Of a stretch of 56,293 nucleotides of DNA, positions 17,985 to 26,412 are shown in pieces (the first letter of the stretch is position 1; each line of letters begins with the position of its first letter). This DNA is from Nodosilinea sp. LEGE 07088. GTDB lineage: Bacteria; Cyanobacteriota; Cyanobacteriia; Phormidesmidales; Phormidesmidaceae. The notes beneath the pieces were generated by a model. The model did not search any database. It was not told where the DNA came from and saw nothing but the letters and a program-made list of their open reading frames with translations. The stretch is taken from NCBI RefSeq assembly GCF_015207395.1, contig NZ_JADEWX010000019.1, forward strand, positions 1-56,293, written 5' to 3'. Position numbers and translations under genes: made by a program.

Positions 17985-18200
17985 CTACCACTGGCTATAG
18001 GCCGCTTGAGCCGGAACGGTTTCCGAAACTCCTTGCTCATTGGGCTGGGCAAAATACTCTGAGGTGGCCTGGTGAGACACTACAACGCCCAGCTGGGCCT
18101 CGATAGCCGCCGTCACTTCAGCACAGGAGGCACCTACAATGCCAGTCACGGTCTCTTTGACGCGCCCGTCGGGATAGATTATGAACTCTAGCGTTTCCAT
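17985..18200 (-). CDS. DUF2997 family small protein
   Basis: 71 residues beginning METLEFIIYPDGRVKETVTGI and containing GASCAEVTAAIEAQLG with a conserved-looking Cys, as in the cyanobacterial DUF2997 family. Function is unknown. First gene of the minus-strand group DUF2997-ycf35-ferredoxin, likely co-transcribed from a promoter in the long gap upstream of 18200. Confidence 0.87.
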   Translation of the reverse strand: METLEFIIYPDGRVKETVTGIVGASCAEVTAAIEAQLGVVVSHQATSEYFAQPNEQGVSETVPAQAAYSQW

Positions 18201-18661
18201 AGGGTTACTAAATCAAAAACCGCTGACGTTAGTGCCTGTATGAATGGCTGAAATCACCCGATCAGGCATCTCCTCGGATTCACCGCTTTCAGGCAGCTAA
18301 CCCGATATTAACCAAGTAGAAGGCACATCAATCACAATCGTTCATTACGAAAGTCAATGTGCTGCATTGATCTAGTGAGCAGCCACGTCTATTAGGTGTA
18401 GTGTCGCGTAACTTTTAAGGGGAGTCAAGGCAACTTTTGTTACATATCACTTCATCCTTAGGACTCAAACGCCCTGACAACCGTAGCTCAAGCCCAAATA
18501 AAGGTTAAGAAAATTAAACTACTGCTCACGACATCTGCTTGCTAAAGCTTTTATGGGGCGATCGTCTACCCAGGCTTACTTGGGTGAGCGGCTGTTTGGC
18601 TCAAGCATTCCTGGCTTGAGGCCGAAAGTTTTATGCCCACTACGTTTGAGACTTCGCTAGT
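18201..18661. other. Intergenic region with two hairpins
   Basis: No convincing coding frame. It must hold the promoter of the DUF2997 group. Near the right end are two adjacent hairpins: ACCCAG/CTTGGGT (18568-18585) and CTCAAGC/GCTTGAG (18600-18620). Neither has a T-tract in either direction. They could mark the end of the DUF302 transcript or part of a small RNA, but I recognise no family. Confidence 0.4.
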
Positions 18662-19156
18662 CTAGGGTGCGATCGCCTGTTCTGTTAGCCCATTTAGCGC
18701 CTCTGCAACATTGGCAATCACCCGCGCACCGCAGCCCTCCAGGCGATGTCGCCCGCCCAGGTAGCGCGGATCGTTATACGCGATTTGCACACCCTGCTCA
18801 TCTTGAAAAATCAGCAGTTTCTGTGGCAGGTCTATACCGATACTTTGTTGGCACTGCATCAGCGGCGTTCCGGCCTTGGGGTTACCAAAAATGACGACCC
18901 GAGTCGGCGGTAACTCTAGGCCCGCACCTGCCGCATTTTGAGCATGATCAACCGTCGCAAAGACATTCAGCCCTTGAGATTCGAGAGTTTGAATGAAGCG
19001 ACTCTCGGTTTCTTCAACACTGTAGGGGCTGGGCTTAATCACCAGTCCAGTAGGGGTTGTGATCTGAGCTATCGCTGAGCGCTGGGGCATGACCTGGCTG
19101 AGCGCAAACCCTAGCCCAAAGGCCAAACCCAGTGCAATAAGACCAATGTTACGCAT
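18662..19156 (-). CDS. Secreted DUF302 family protein
   Basis: 164 residues. An N-terminal signal or anchor helix (MRNIGLIALGLAFGLGFALSQV) is followed by a possible cleavage region and a DUF302 domain: SVEETESRFIQTLESQGLNVFATVDHAQNA, VVIFGNPKAGTPLMQ, IGIDLPQKLLIFQDE. The family is small and alpha/beta, with proposed but unproven roles; here it should act in the periplasm. No co-directional neighbour lies close enough to make an operon. Confidence 0.85.
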   Translation of the reverse strand: MRNIGLIALGLAFGLGFALSQVMPQRSAIAQITTPTGLVIKPSPYSVEETESRFIQTLESQGLNVFATVDHAQNAAGAGLELPPTRVVIFGNPKAGTPLMQCQQSIGIDLPQKLLIFQDEQGVQIAYNDPRYLGGRHRLEGCGARVIANVAEALNGLTEQAIAP

Positions 19157-19207
19157 ACCTACTAACCTGAAGACACTACCGATAGCTTATCGCTCTGTCT
19201 CTACCGA

Positions 19208-19336
19208 GTGAAGCGGGCTGAGTGTATAGATTGCTATGCCTACCAGCGCGGTCTTTTTGTCATTCAGCAGAGTGGCGAAACTGTTGAGATCGCCAACGAT
19301 GATGCTCTTCGCCCTGCCGTCTGGTCAGGCCTGTGA
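19208..19336 (+). CDS. Possible 42-residue protein
   Basis: GTG-started frame reading MKRAECIDCYAYQRG then LFVIQQSGETVEIAND and ending PAVWSGL before TGA. The composition is protein-like (aromatics, a CxxC, alternating hydrophobic residues) and the codons resemble those of neighbouring genes, unlike the other frames of this gap. No ribosome-binding site stands out. It may be a small gene or the tail of a decayed one. The remainder of the 325-base gap (19157-19481) must hold the ilvE promoter; I see nothing else in it. Confidence 0.25.
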   Translation: MKRAECIDCYAYQRGLFVIQQSGETVEIANDDALRPAVWSGL

Positions 19337-19481
19337 ATGATATAGACAAATCAGCAGATTTAGCTTTGCCAGAGTTTACCGCCTGCCGCCAAGTTGAGGT
19401 CTGGCCAGTTAAGACGGCTGTTAATAAGGCTGTCCATTCGGTCTATCCTTGTAGAATGCCGATTTTTGCCCAGCCGTAGCC

Positions 19482-20396
19482 ATGCACAACTTTTTGCCCG
19501 TCGCCTATTTTGAAGGCCAGTTTATCGAGTTTAGCGACGCTAAAATCTCGATCGCCACCCACGCCCTGCACTACGGCACCGGGGCCTTCGGTGGGTTGCG
19601 CGGTATCCCTGACCCAGCGCGTGGCAACCGCATCCTGCTCTTTCGGCTCGATCGCCACTGCCAGCGGCTCAGCACTAGCGCCCGGTTACTCAACTACGAC
19701 CTGCCCGCCGACAAAATTCAGGCCGTGATCGAAGATTTCGTGCGTAAAAATAGCCCCGATAAATCCTTTTACATTCGCCCCTTTGTTTACACCTCAGACC
19801 TGGGCATCTCGCCCCGGCTGCACAATGTCGAGAAAAACTTCTTTATCTACGGTCTAGAGTTAGGCGACTACCTGTCCCCTGAGGGGGTTACCTGCCGCAT
19901 TAGCTCCTGGTACCGCCAAGAAGACCGCAGCCTACCCCTGCGCGGCAAAATTAGCGGGGCTTACATTACCTCGTCGCTGGCTAAAACCGAGGCGGTTGAG
20001 TCGGGCTTTGACGAATCCATTCTGATGAATTCCCAGGGCAAAGTCAGCGAAGCCTCGGGCATGAATGTGTTTATTGTGCGCAACGGTAAACTGATTACCC
20101 CTGGCTACGAGCAGGATATTCTTGAAGGCATTACCCGCGACAGCATTCTTACCCTGGCAAAAGATTTAGACATTGAGGTGGTCGAGCGCCCAGTCGATAA
20201 ATCTGAGCTACTGATCGCCGATGAGGTGTTTCTCAGCGGCACCGCTGCCAAAATTACCCCGGTACGCAAAGTCGAGTCGTACAATCTACCGACCGATCGC
20301 CCCGTCACCGATCGCCTGCGCGATAAACTCACCGCCATCACCGAGGGACGCGACGCCACCTATCAAGACTGGGTGTTTGCCGTAGATCTGGGGTAA
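19482..20396 (+). CDS. ilvE: Branched-chain amino-acid aminotransferase
   Basis: Fold-type IV PLP enzyme that makes leucine, isoleucine and valine from their 2-oxo acids. Visible features are the N-terminal ISIATHALHYGTGAFGGLRG, the catalytic Lys156 in LRGKISGAYITSSLAKTEA, the SEASGMNVFIVRNGKL strand and EGITRDSI, plus LSGTAAKITPVRKV near the end. At 304 residues it has normal length. It is alone on the plus strand; the nearest genes of the pathway in the window are leuB (13 kb) and leuA. Confidence 0.96.
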   Translation: MHNFLPVAYFEGQFIEFSDAKISIATHALHYGTGAFGGLRGIPDPARGNRILLFRLDRHCQRLSTSARLLNYDLPADKIQAVIEDFVRKNSPDKSFYIRPFVYTSDLGISPRLHNVEKNFFIYGLELGDYLSPEGVTCRISSWYRQEDRSLPLRGKISGAYITSSLAKTEAVESGFDESILMNSQGKVSEASGMNVFIVRNGKLITPGYEQDILEGITRDSILTLAKDLDIEVVERPVDKSELLIADEVFLSGTAAKITPVRKVESYNLPTDRPVTDRLRDKLTAITEGRDATYQDWVFAVDLG

Positions 20397-20510
20397 GGAC
20401 GAACTATTTTAGGCAACCTAGTACTCTGAGGCGGAAATAACCCAGCTGTTTACTCACGCGGAAACCCTTATGAGACCTGGGGTTCCCGTTCTGCCTTCTC
20501 ACGTCTGCAT

Positions 20511-21938
20511 TTATGTACTGGGCTGGTCTTGATTGTCAGAGCTGTGGCGTTCAGATAGCTTCAGCAAAATTTCTTCGTGGACCTGGCGGGTGATTGGGTA
20601 AAATCGAGCCAGACCGATGGCACAGAGCAGCAGCACCATCGGCACCGGGCCAATAAATACCCGAATGGCCATTAGGGCTGAGTCAGACTGCTGGGGCGCC
20701 TCGCTGACAAACCCCGAAAATTGCAGCGCCAGGCTAACCAAAAACAGGCCTAGGGCCAGACCCACTTTCTGCAACAGGGTCATAAAGGCGTAGAAAACCC
20801 CCTCCCGGCGCTGGCCAGTTTTAAGCTCGTCGAGCTCAATCACGTCGGGCAGCATCGCCCAGGGCACTACGTAGGCGGTGGCCACCCCAAAGCTAATCAC
20901 AATGCACAGCAGGTACAGCGCCGCCACCTGGCCTGGCTGCACAAAAAATAGGGCAATCTGGGCAATGATCCAGATGCCAATGCCGATGTAAAACACCTCC
21001 TGCTTGCCCAGGCGGCGGCTAAGTTGGTTGACTAGCACCATCATCAGAATCGCCGTGCCCTGTACCAGCAGCGCCGCCAAGAAGTACGAATCGAGGCCCA
21101 TCCAAAAGGTGGCGTAGAACGGAATGATGCTGGCGGTCATTTGCAAGGCCAGCCAGGCAAACAGATAGATGCCGACCACAAACAAAAAGGCTCGGTTGGC
21201 AAACACCACCTTGATTTGTGCAATAAAGGAGAGGGCCACTTCGTCGGTGTCGGCGGGCTGTAGGGCGTTGCGTTGCACGGCGTAGGGATAGGTGCCCCAC
21301 ACACACCACAGCAAGGGTAGGACCGACAGCACGGCACAGATGCCCCCCAGCACTAGGTACTGCTGGCGCTGATCAGTAATGACTTGGGTAATCACCAGGC
21401 CCAGGCCCAGGGCTGCGATCGCGCCAAACAGCGATGACCCCAGGCGAAAGGCAGTTAGCTCAGTACGCTCGTCGTAGTCTTTGGTGAGCTCAGCGGTGAG
21501 GGTGGTGTAGGGCAAATTCACCACCGTATAAAACACCTGAAACAGCAGCGACATCACCACGTAGTACCAAAATCGGGCCGCGTCGCTCTCCCACCCCGGC
21601 ACCACCCAGGTGAGAAAAAACGTCACCCCAAAGGGAATCGCCCCCAGCACAATCCAGGGATAGCGACGGCCCCAGCGGGTGCGAGTTTTGTCGCTGAGAT
21701 AGCCAATAAATGGGTCGTTGATCGCATCCCAAATGCGCCCGATCGCCAATACCGATCCCGCTGCCACGGGGCTCAGACCTGCCGCCGTGGTCAAAAAGAT
21801 CAAAAACGAAAAGGCCAGCAGGTTGGCCGTCATCCCGGGGCCAATGTCGCCAGCGCCAAAGGCCAGCTTGCCCCAGATTGAGAATTTTTCTGGGGCAGGC
21901 GGCAGAGCAGCACCGGAGGACGAAACGGGAGCAGCCAT
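20511..21938 (-). CDS. GPH-family (MelB-like) sugar:cation symporter
   Basis: 475 residues with twelve membrane helices. The N-terminal half has FGAGDIGPGM, the signature DAINDPFIGYLSDKTRTRWGRRYPW of the glycoside-pentoside-hexuronide family, and NLPYTTLTAELTKDYDERTEL in helix 4-loop. The C-terminal half has AMLPDVIELDELKTGQRREGVFYA. These transport disaccharides or glucuronides with sodium or protons; the substrate here cannot be told. The cytoplasmic tail is hydrophilic. It is convergent with ilvE and divergent from the phosphoribosyltransferase. Confidence 0.93.
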   Translation of the reverse strand: MAAPVSSSGAALPPAPEKFSIWGKLAFGAGDIGPGMTANLLAFSFLIFLTTAAGLSPVAAGSVLAIGRIWDAINDPFIGYLSDKTRTRWGRRYPWIVLGAIPFGVTFFLTWVVPGWESDAARFWYYVVMSLLFQVFYTVVNLPYTTLTAELTKDYDERTELTAFRLGSSLFGAIAALGLGLVITQVITDQRQQYLVLGGICAVLSVLPLLWCVWGTYPYAVQRNALQPADTDEVALSFIAQIKVVFANRAFLFVVGIYLFAWLALQMTASIIPFYATFWMGLDSYFLAALLVQGTAILMMVLVNQLSRRLGKQEVFYIGIGIWIIAQIALFFVQPGQVAALYLLCIVISFGVATAYVVPWAMLPDVIELDELKTGQRREGVFYAFMTLLQKVGLALGLFLVSLALQFSGFVSEAPQQSDSALMAIRVFIGPVPMVLLLCAIGLARFYPITRQVHEEILLKLSERHSSDNQDQPST

Positions 21939-22142
21939 AGGTTACCTACTTGGTGGATAGACACCAGACCAACAATTCAAAGAGCGACATCAGTGTATTA
22001 TTTCCCCATCGTGGCCTGCTCTACACCGAGTCCAGCTTAGGAACTGTAGCGCTTTCCTGGGCAAAACTCCAAAATTGAGCTCAGATCATCGGGCAGGCGA
22101 TGGGGCAGCGATAGGGCAACGCTGTTTCACTGGAGGAGGAGC

Positions 22143-22673
22143 ATGGCTGATTTCTACGTAAGTTGGGACGACTACCACCGAGACATTGAGAAGCTGGCGA
22201 TTCAGATTTACGAATCGGGCTGGGCCTTCAACCAGATTGTGTGTCTGGCTAAAGGTGGACTGCGGGTAGGCGATACCCTCTGTCGTTTATTTGATGTGCC
22301 GCTGGCGATTTTGTCCACGGCTTCCTACGGTGGAGCCGATGGCCGCACCCGAGGATCAATTACTTTTTCCCGCGATCTGAGCATGACCACACCCAGCCTG
22401 GGTAGCCAAGTGCTGATCGTCGATGACCTGGTTGACTCGGGCTATAGCCTCAATAAATCGATTACCTGGCTGCGCCACAAATACGGCTTCTACATTGACG
22501 ACCTGCGTACGGCGGTGCTGTGGTACAAAGCTGATTCCATCTTCAAGCCTGACTATCACGTGGTTTACCTGCCAGATAACCCGTGGATTCATCAGCCCTT
22601 TGAACGCTACGAAACGATGTCGCTGCCAGATCTGGTCGCTAGTCATCAGCCTCAGCCAGAGCCGATGGCCTAG
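22143..22673 (+). CDS. Phosphoribosyltransferase (type I, Gpt-like)
   Basis: 176 residues. The PRPP-binding motif is VLIVDDLVDSGYSLN, preceded by the PPi loop in CLAKGGLRVGDTLC and a flexible loop with YGGADGRTRGSITFS. This arrangement resembles xanthine/hypoxanthine salvage enzymes, though the purine specificity cannot be assigned. A strong ribosome-binding site (GGAGGAGG-like, ending 4 bases before ATG) fixes the start at 22143. Its last 35 bases overlap tail-to-tail with the TPR-dispanin gene on the other strand. Confidence 0.88.
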   Translation: MADFYVSWDDYHRDIEKLAIQIYESGWAFNQIVCLAKGGLRVGDTLCRLFDVPLAILSTASYGGADGRTRGSITFSRDLSMTTPSLGSQVLIVDDLVDSGYSLNKSITWLRHKYGFYIDDLRTAVLWYKADSIFKPDYHVVYLPDNPWIHQPFERYETMSLPDLVASHQPQPEPMA

Positions 22674-23850
22674 GGGGCAAAAGCTGGGCTGGGCTGGCCG
22701 ATACGTCAGGAGAGTCGTAGACCTGCTGGTAGCCCCAGTAGCCTACTAGCATTGTCACCAGAGTGAGAGAGATAATACCTCCGGCGCGGCACAGCCCCTG
22801 CACCGCCTTAGATGCCTGTTTTGCCGTCAGGTAATCGCCCCGTTGGTAGGCCTGACGTAGGTTCATGGCGCAGGCCAGAGCTGGAATACCTAGGGGCGGA
22901 AAAATAAAAAACGCGGTCAGCAGCACCTGGTGCCAGCGAGCGGGCGGGCATGGCTGGCCCTGAAATAGCTTGTAGTGGCCTCGCCATTCCACCACGTCTT
23001 GGTCTTGTACCTGGCCAGTTAGATCAAAGCTATAAATGTCATCCATTTGCCAGCTGATGAGCAGCCGCCGTAGCTGGTCGGGCAGGGTGAAATAGTTGAT
23101 GCCTACTCCTACCGGACGATAGATCTCAATGCGCAGGCTGTTGTCGTGTTGCTGGGCAACAACGGTAATCTGCTTGAGCCCCAGCTCAGTCTGCAGCCGT
23201 CGAGACAGAGCGCGATCGCGGTGAGCCTGGTGAGCATGGTGCAATTTGACCCGGGCCTGGTCGAGATTGAGGTCGTTGCAGAGGGCCAGTTCCCAATCCC
23301 TAGCGGCAGCATCGGGATGGCCTAGGGCTTCCTGGGTGTAACCCCGGTGCAGATAGGCTTCAGCCAGATTGGGGTTGGCCGCGATCGCGCTGTCAAAGTC
23401 AGCTAGGGCGCTGGTGTAGTGCTGCTGTCGCAGGTACAAGAGCCCTCGGTTGTAGTGAATCAGCGAGTGGCCGGGCTGGCGCTCTAGGGCGATCTGCCAG
23501 TCAGCCAGGGCTTGGTCAGTCTGCCCTTGTTGACAGTACAGTAAGCCTCGGTTGCCGTAGGCGCGCACGTTGGCTGGGTCAAGGGCGATCGCCTGGTTGA
23601 AATGCTCTAGGGCCGCGCTTGCATGATCCGCCTGCCAGTGGGCTTTACCCAGTTCAAGATGGATATTAGCGGGGTGGGGGTGGTGCTTGAGCAGGCAGGG
23701 CAGTGACCCGAGAGCCGCGTCCAGGTTGCCTTTGCGAATTTGATTTAAGGCCTGACGGTAGTGGTACCGCGCCTGCTGGCGCCGCCAGCAGGCCATAAGG
23801 TTATATCCCATAGGGAGTGAAGCTAAGGAGGAGCAATCAACCTCTATCAT
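22639..23850 (-). CDS. TPR protein with C-terminal dispanin-like membrane domain
   Basis: 403 residues. Residues about 55-220 are at least four TPR repeats (ALEHFNQAIALDPANVRAYG, ALADFDSAIAANPNLAEAYL). A middle region of about 90 residues is unrecognised. Residues about 305-380 match CD225/dispanin: FPPLGIPALACAMNLRQA, the cytoplasmic loop GDYLTAKQASKAV and a second helix ISLTLVTMLVGYWGY. A short proline-rich tail follows. TPRs suggest protein-protein contacts on the inner face of a membrane. It is the last of four same-strand genes with PP2C and CHAT-FHA upstream. Met14 or Met19 are possible alternative starts. Confidence 0.85.
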   Translation of the reverse strand: MIEVDCSSLASLPMGYNLMACWRRQQARYHYRQALNQIRKGNLDAALGSLPCLLKHHPHPANIHLELGKAHWQADHASAALEHFNQAIALDPANVRAYGNRGLLYCQQGQTDQALADWQIALERQPGHSLIHYNRGLLYLRQQHYTSALADFDSAIAANPNLAEAYLHRGYTQEALGHPDAAARDWELALCNDLNLDQARVKLHHAHQAHRDRALSRRLQTELGLKQITVVAQQHDNSLRIEIYRPVGVGINYFTLPDQLRRLLISWQMDDIYSFDLTGQVQDQDVVEWRGHYKLFQGQPCPPARWHQVLLTAFFIFPPLGIPALACAMNLRQAYQRGDYLTAKQASKAVQGLCRAGGIISLTLVTMLVGYWGYQQVYDSPDVSASPAQLLPPRPSALAEADD

Positions 23851-23944
23851 TCCCCGCGAAACTCAGACTGTCAGTGAAGCGTTACGAGATCGTAATGGTG
23901 GCAAGCGTAACCGGTGTCGGTGCGCTGATGAGCAGGCCACACAG

Positions 23945-24586
23945 CTACGATACCGATACGTCATCTGCAGTCGTCTGAGCTGTTTGGAGAGCGACCGAAG
24001 CAATGGCTAACGTCAGCCGCGCTTGCTCTATATCAGATAAATTTTCCCAAGGGGCCGTCGAAATGGCCCGCAGGTTAAGGTCTAAAATCTCCCCCCGACC
24101 GTCCCGTAGAGAGTAGGCCAGAGGACGGGCTAGCACTGCCAGGTCATCGGCATTCCAGGTAGGTAGAACGACACTCACGCACTGCACCAGCTGGTCAATG
24201 AGGGGCTGACCGCTGCGAGCCAGGGTCGTCGCTGAAGTAGCAAGGCTTTGCAGCAACCCGCCCGGTATGCGCTCCTGAAATTGACTAATTTGCCCCAGCA
24301 CAGAGGCAACAGCAGGCTGGGACAAGGCTGAGGCAGTATCATATGCAGCCATTTGTGTGGTCATCTGGGCCGAGAGGGCCTGCCAACCAGCTGTGATCGC
24401 AGCGGATACGTCACTACCATCCTCCACTGCATCTAACTCTGCCTCTAGCCCCGTGAGATAGCTTTCTGCCTCGGGTGACAGCGGTAGCCAAGGGTAGACC
24501 GCCTCAGCGGCGAGAATACTGGCCAGCAAATCGTGTTCAGCGGTCATGGCGGCATCGGGGCTTGGAGCGTGAGAAGGCTGGTTCAT
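23945..24586 (-). CDS. Hypothetical alpha-helical acidic protein
   Basis: 213 residues from Met at 24586 (MNQPSHAPSPDAAM). I do not recognise the family. The composition is rich in A, L, S, T, Q, D and poor in K, strongly helical (AALSAQ-like heptads; LLQSLATSATTLARSGQPLIDQLVQC), with no signal peptide or membrane segment. It lies 109 bases after the CHAT-FHA stop and 94 before the TPR-dispanin gene, all on the minus strand, so it may be a component of the same module, perhaps a substrate or adaptor. Earlier in-frame start codons exist but the first 17 residues look spurious. Confidence 0.75.
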   Translation of the reverse strand: MNQPSHAPSPDAAMTAEHDLLASILAAEAVYPWLPLSPEAESYLTGLEAELDAVEDGSDVSAAITAGWQALSAQMTTQMAAYDTASALSQPAVASVLGQISQFQERIPGGLLQSLATSATTLARSGQPLIDQLVQCVSVVLPTWNADDLAVLARPLAYSLRDGRGEILDLNLRAISTAPWENLSDIEQARLTLAIASVALQTAQTTADDVSVS

Positions 24587-24695
24587 AGAATTAACTATAG
24601 AAACTATAGAAGCACGTGATGGTAACAAATCTGACAAAGGTGACTACACAGCGCCCCAGGTGCATTCCGCACAGAGCGAACAATTTTGTATTTTC

Positions 24696-26339
24696 CTAGC
24701 ATGGCCCAGGTGTCTTGGGGTTACCCTCCAGGGTGAATTCCATCAGTTCTCCTTCCCGACTGCCAAACTGCACGGCTGTTCCCACTCTGAGGGGCACCTC
24801 GGCTCGATGGACATGTTGCCAGGTGCTGCCATCAAAATAATATGATCCGTAGCGCGACATATCGCGTAGATAGTAACAGGTCTCCTGCACGCCGTTGTCA
24901 AACTGGTTGCGGCAAAAGATCTCCGCGTGCTGACCCGAGACCCAGGGCTCTAAAATCACTAGGTCATTGTCGGGTAATCGTCCGACCCGCAGGTACCCAT
25001 CATAGAGTCGCCACATCCGGGCCGGTGTTTTCAAGCAGCGCAACACCACCGATTGGGTAGCTGGCAGGTCTTGCCCTGGCAGTTGGGTCACCGCCAGAGT
25101 AGCCTCACGCAGCAAGCTCCCCTCAAACTGAGGATGTTGGTAGAGTACGGGTAAGCTCCAGGCAGGTTGGTTAAACCGATACGCCGTCAGCAAATGCTGT
25201 CTGGCCAGGGCTACCGCCTGGGCCACCGGCTGCCGCTCCGCTAGTCCCCGAGCCAGCACCTGAATAAAGCTCAAGGCTTCTTCGTCGGCAATCGAATCAC
25301 GCATCGCCAGCACCGCCGGCACGCCGTGGTGGAGCAGCACCTCGGCCAGACTGCTGCGGGGAATAACCTGCTGCTGCTGATGGTCGGGCTGAGCCCCCCA
25401 GCAGGTATTAAACACCGCCAGGCGAATGCCGTTGCGAGAGAGCCCCTGGGCCAGTTCAGTGCCGCTGAGGCTGCCCTGCTGACTCAGAAACAGTAGCCCT
25501 CCATCGGGGGCGGGTACCCCATGGCCAGCGTAGAAAAATACGTTAAAGTAGCCAGCCTCTAGGGCGGTTAGCAACGTTTTAGCATCGGGTTCGATCAGCG
25601 TTTGTACTTGGCAAACTACCGGGCTAGTGCCCTGGTAGCTGAGGCGTGAGGCACTGAGTTCTAGCAGTTGTTTGAGGGCTTCGGCTTCCTGCGGTAGTTG
25701 CAGCACCTGATCTGGCTGCCCAGAGGTAGCCTCACCGGGGGCATCTTGGCCCAGTACCAGCAAGATACGCAGGGACGTGTCTAACTCTACTGTGGGCAGC
25801 GACTCGACGGTGCTAGTAGTCCGGCTAAACAACACCCGTGGCCCCAGTGAGAGGGCCGGACAGCCGGGTTCCGGCTGCATGATCTCCCAGGGCAGGCTGA
25901 TTAGCTCTGGCGGGCGCACCTCCAGCTGCAGTTTTAGCGGGCGGTTTTGACCAATTGCGATACCCAAGCTGCGCTCCAGGGTTTGGCGAATGGGGCCATC
26001 AAACAACCATTCCCACAGACTCACACCCAGCCCCTGCATCAGGCGTCCGGTATACCCTTCTGACTCCGCGGCTGGAGACACTCGATCGAGCAGGTCGTCC
26101 AGGTGAAACTGAGGTACATAGGCCGACGGCACGTGGGGTACAGGCGGTAATCCCCGCAGCGAGAAAAACTGTTGCCAACTCTCCCAGATCTGAGCCATCT
26201 GGCCATCCCACAGGCGATCGTGGTGGGCATACCCCCCTGGAAAGGGGCTCTCTAGCACCCAGATAGCATAGTGGTTGGAGTCGGCCTCGGTGAGCCGATC
26301 GATGGCAAGGCAGAGCGTGAGTGCATTGGACGACAGCAT
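24696..26339 (-). CDS. CHAT-domain (caspase-like) protein with C-terminal FHA domain
   Basis: 547 residues. The CHAT protease-like domain is recognised by LISLPWEIMQPEPGCPALSL, the His of FFYAGHG (about 270) and the Cys of AVFNTCWGA (about 310), the caspase-type dyad, then HGVPAVLAMRDSIADEEAL. Residues about 440-540 are an FHA domain: LRVGRLPDNDLVI, VSGQHAEIFC (SxxH) and LRDMSRYGSYYF. FHA domains bind phosphothreonine peptides, so the protein would couple phospho-signals to proteolysis. The usual FHA NGT is YGS here. Met at 26339 fits CHAT family starts; GTG 26423 would overlap the PP2C stop. It follows the PP2C gene closely and is probably co-transcribed. Confidence 0.92.
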   Translation of the reverse strand: MLSSNALTLCLAIDRLTEADSNHYAIWVLESPFPGGYAHHDRLWDGQMAQIWESWQQFFSLRGLPPVPHVPSAYVPQFHLDDLLDRVSPAAESEGYTGRLMQGLGVSLWEWLFDGPIRQTLERSLGIAIGQNRPLKLQLEVRPPELISLPWEIMQPEPGCPALSLGPRVLFSRTTSTVESLPTVELDTSLRILLVLGQDAPGEATSGQPDQVLQLPQEAEALKQLLELSASRLSYQGTSPVVCQVQTLIEPDAKTLLTALEAGYFNVFFYAGHGVPAPDGGLLFLSQQGSLSGTELAQGLSRNGIRLAVFNTCWGAQPDHQQQQVIPRSSLAEVLLHHGVPAVLAMRDSIADEEALSFIQVLARGLAERQPVAQAVALARQHLLTAYRFNQPAWSLPVLYQHPQFEGSLLREATLAVTQLPGQDLPATQSVVLRCLKTPARMWRLYDGYLRVGRLPDNDLVILEPWVSGQHAEIFCRNQFDNGVQETCYYLRDMSRYGSYYFDGSTWQHVHRAEVPLRVGTAVQFGSREGELMEFTLEGNPKTPGPC

Positions 26340-26412
26340 AGGTAGGCCTAAAGCGGCAGGGCCGGGATGGATCAAATGAGGGAGATCGCGGAACCGCGAG
26401 GAAGGGCGAGAG

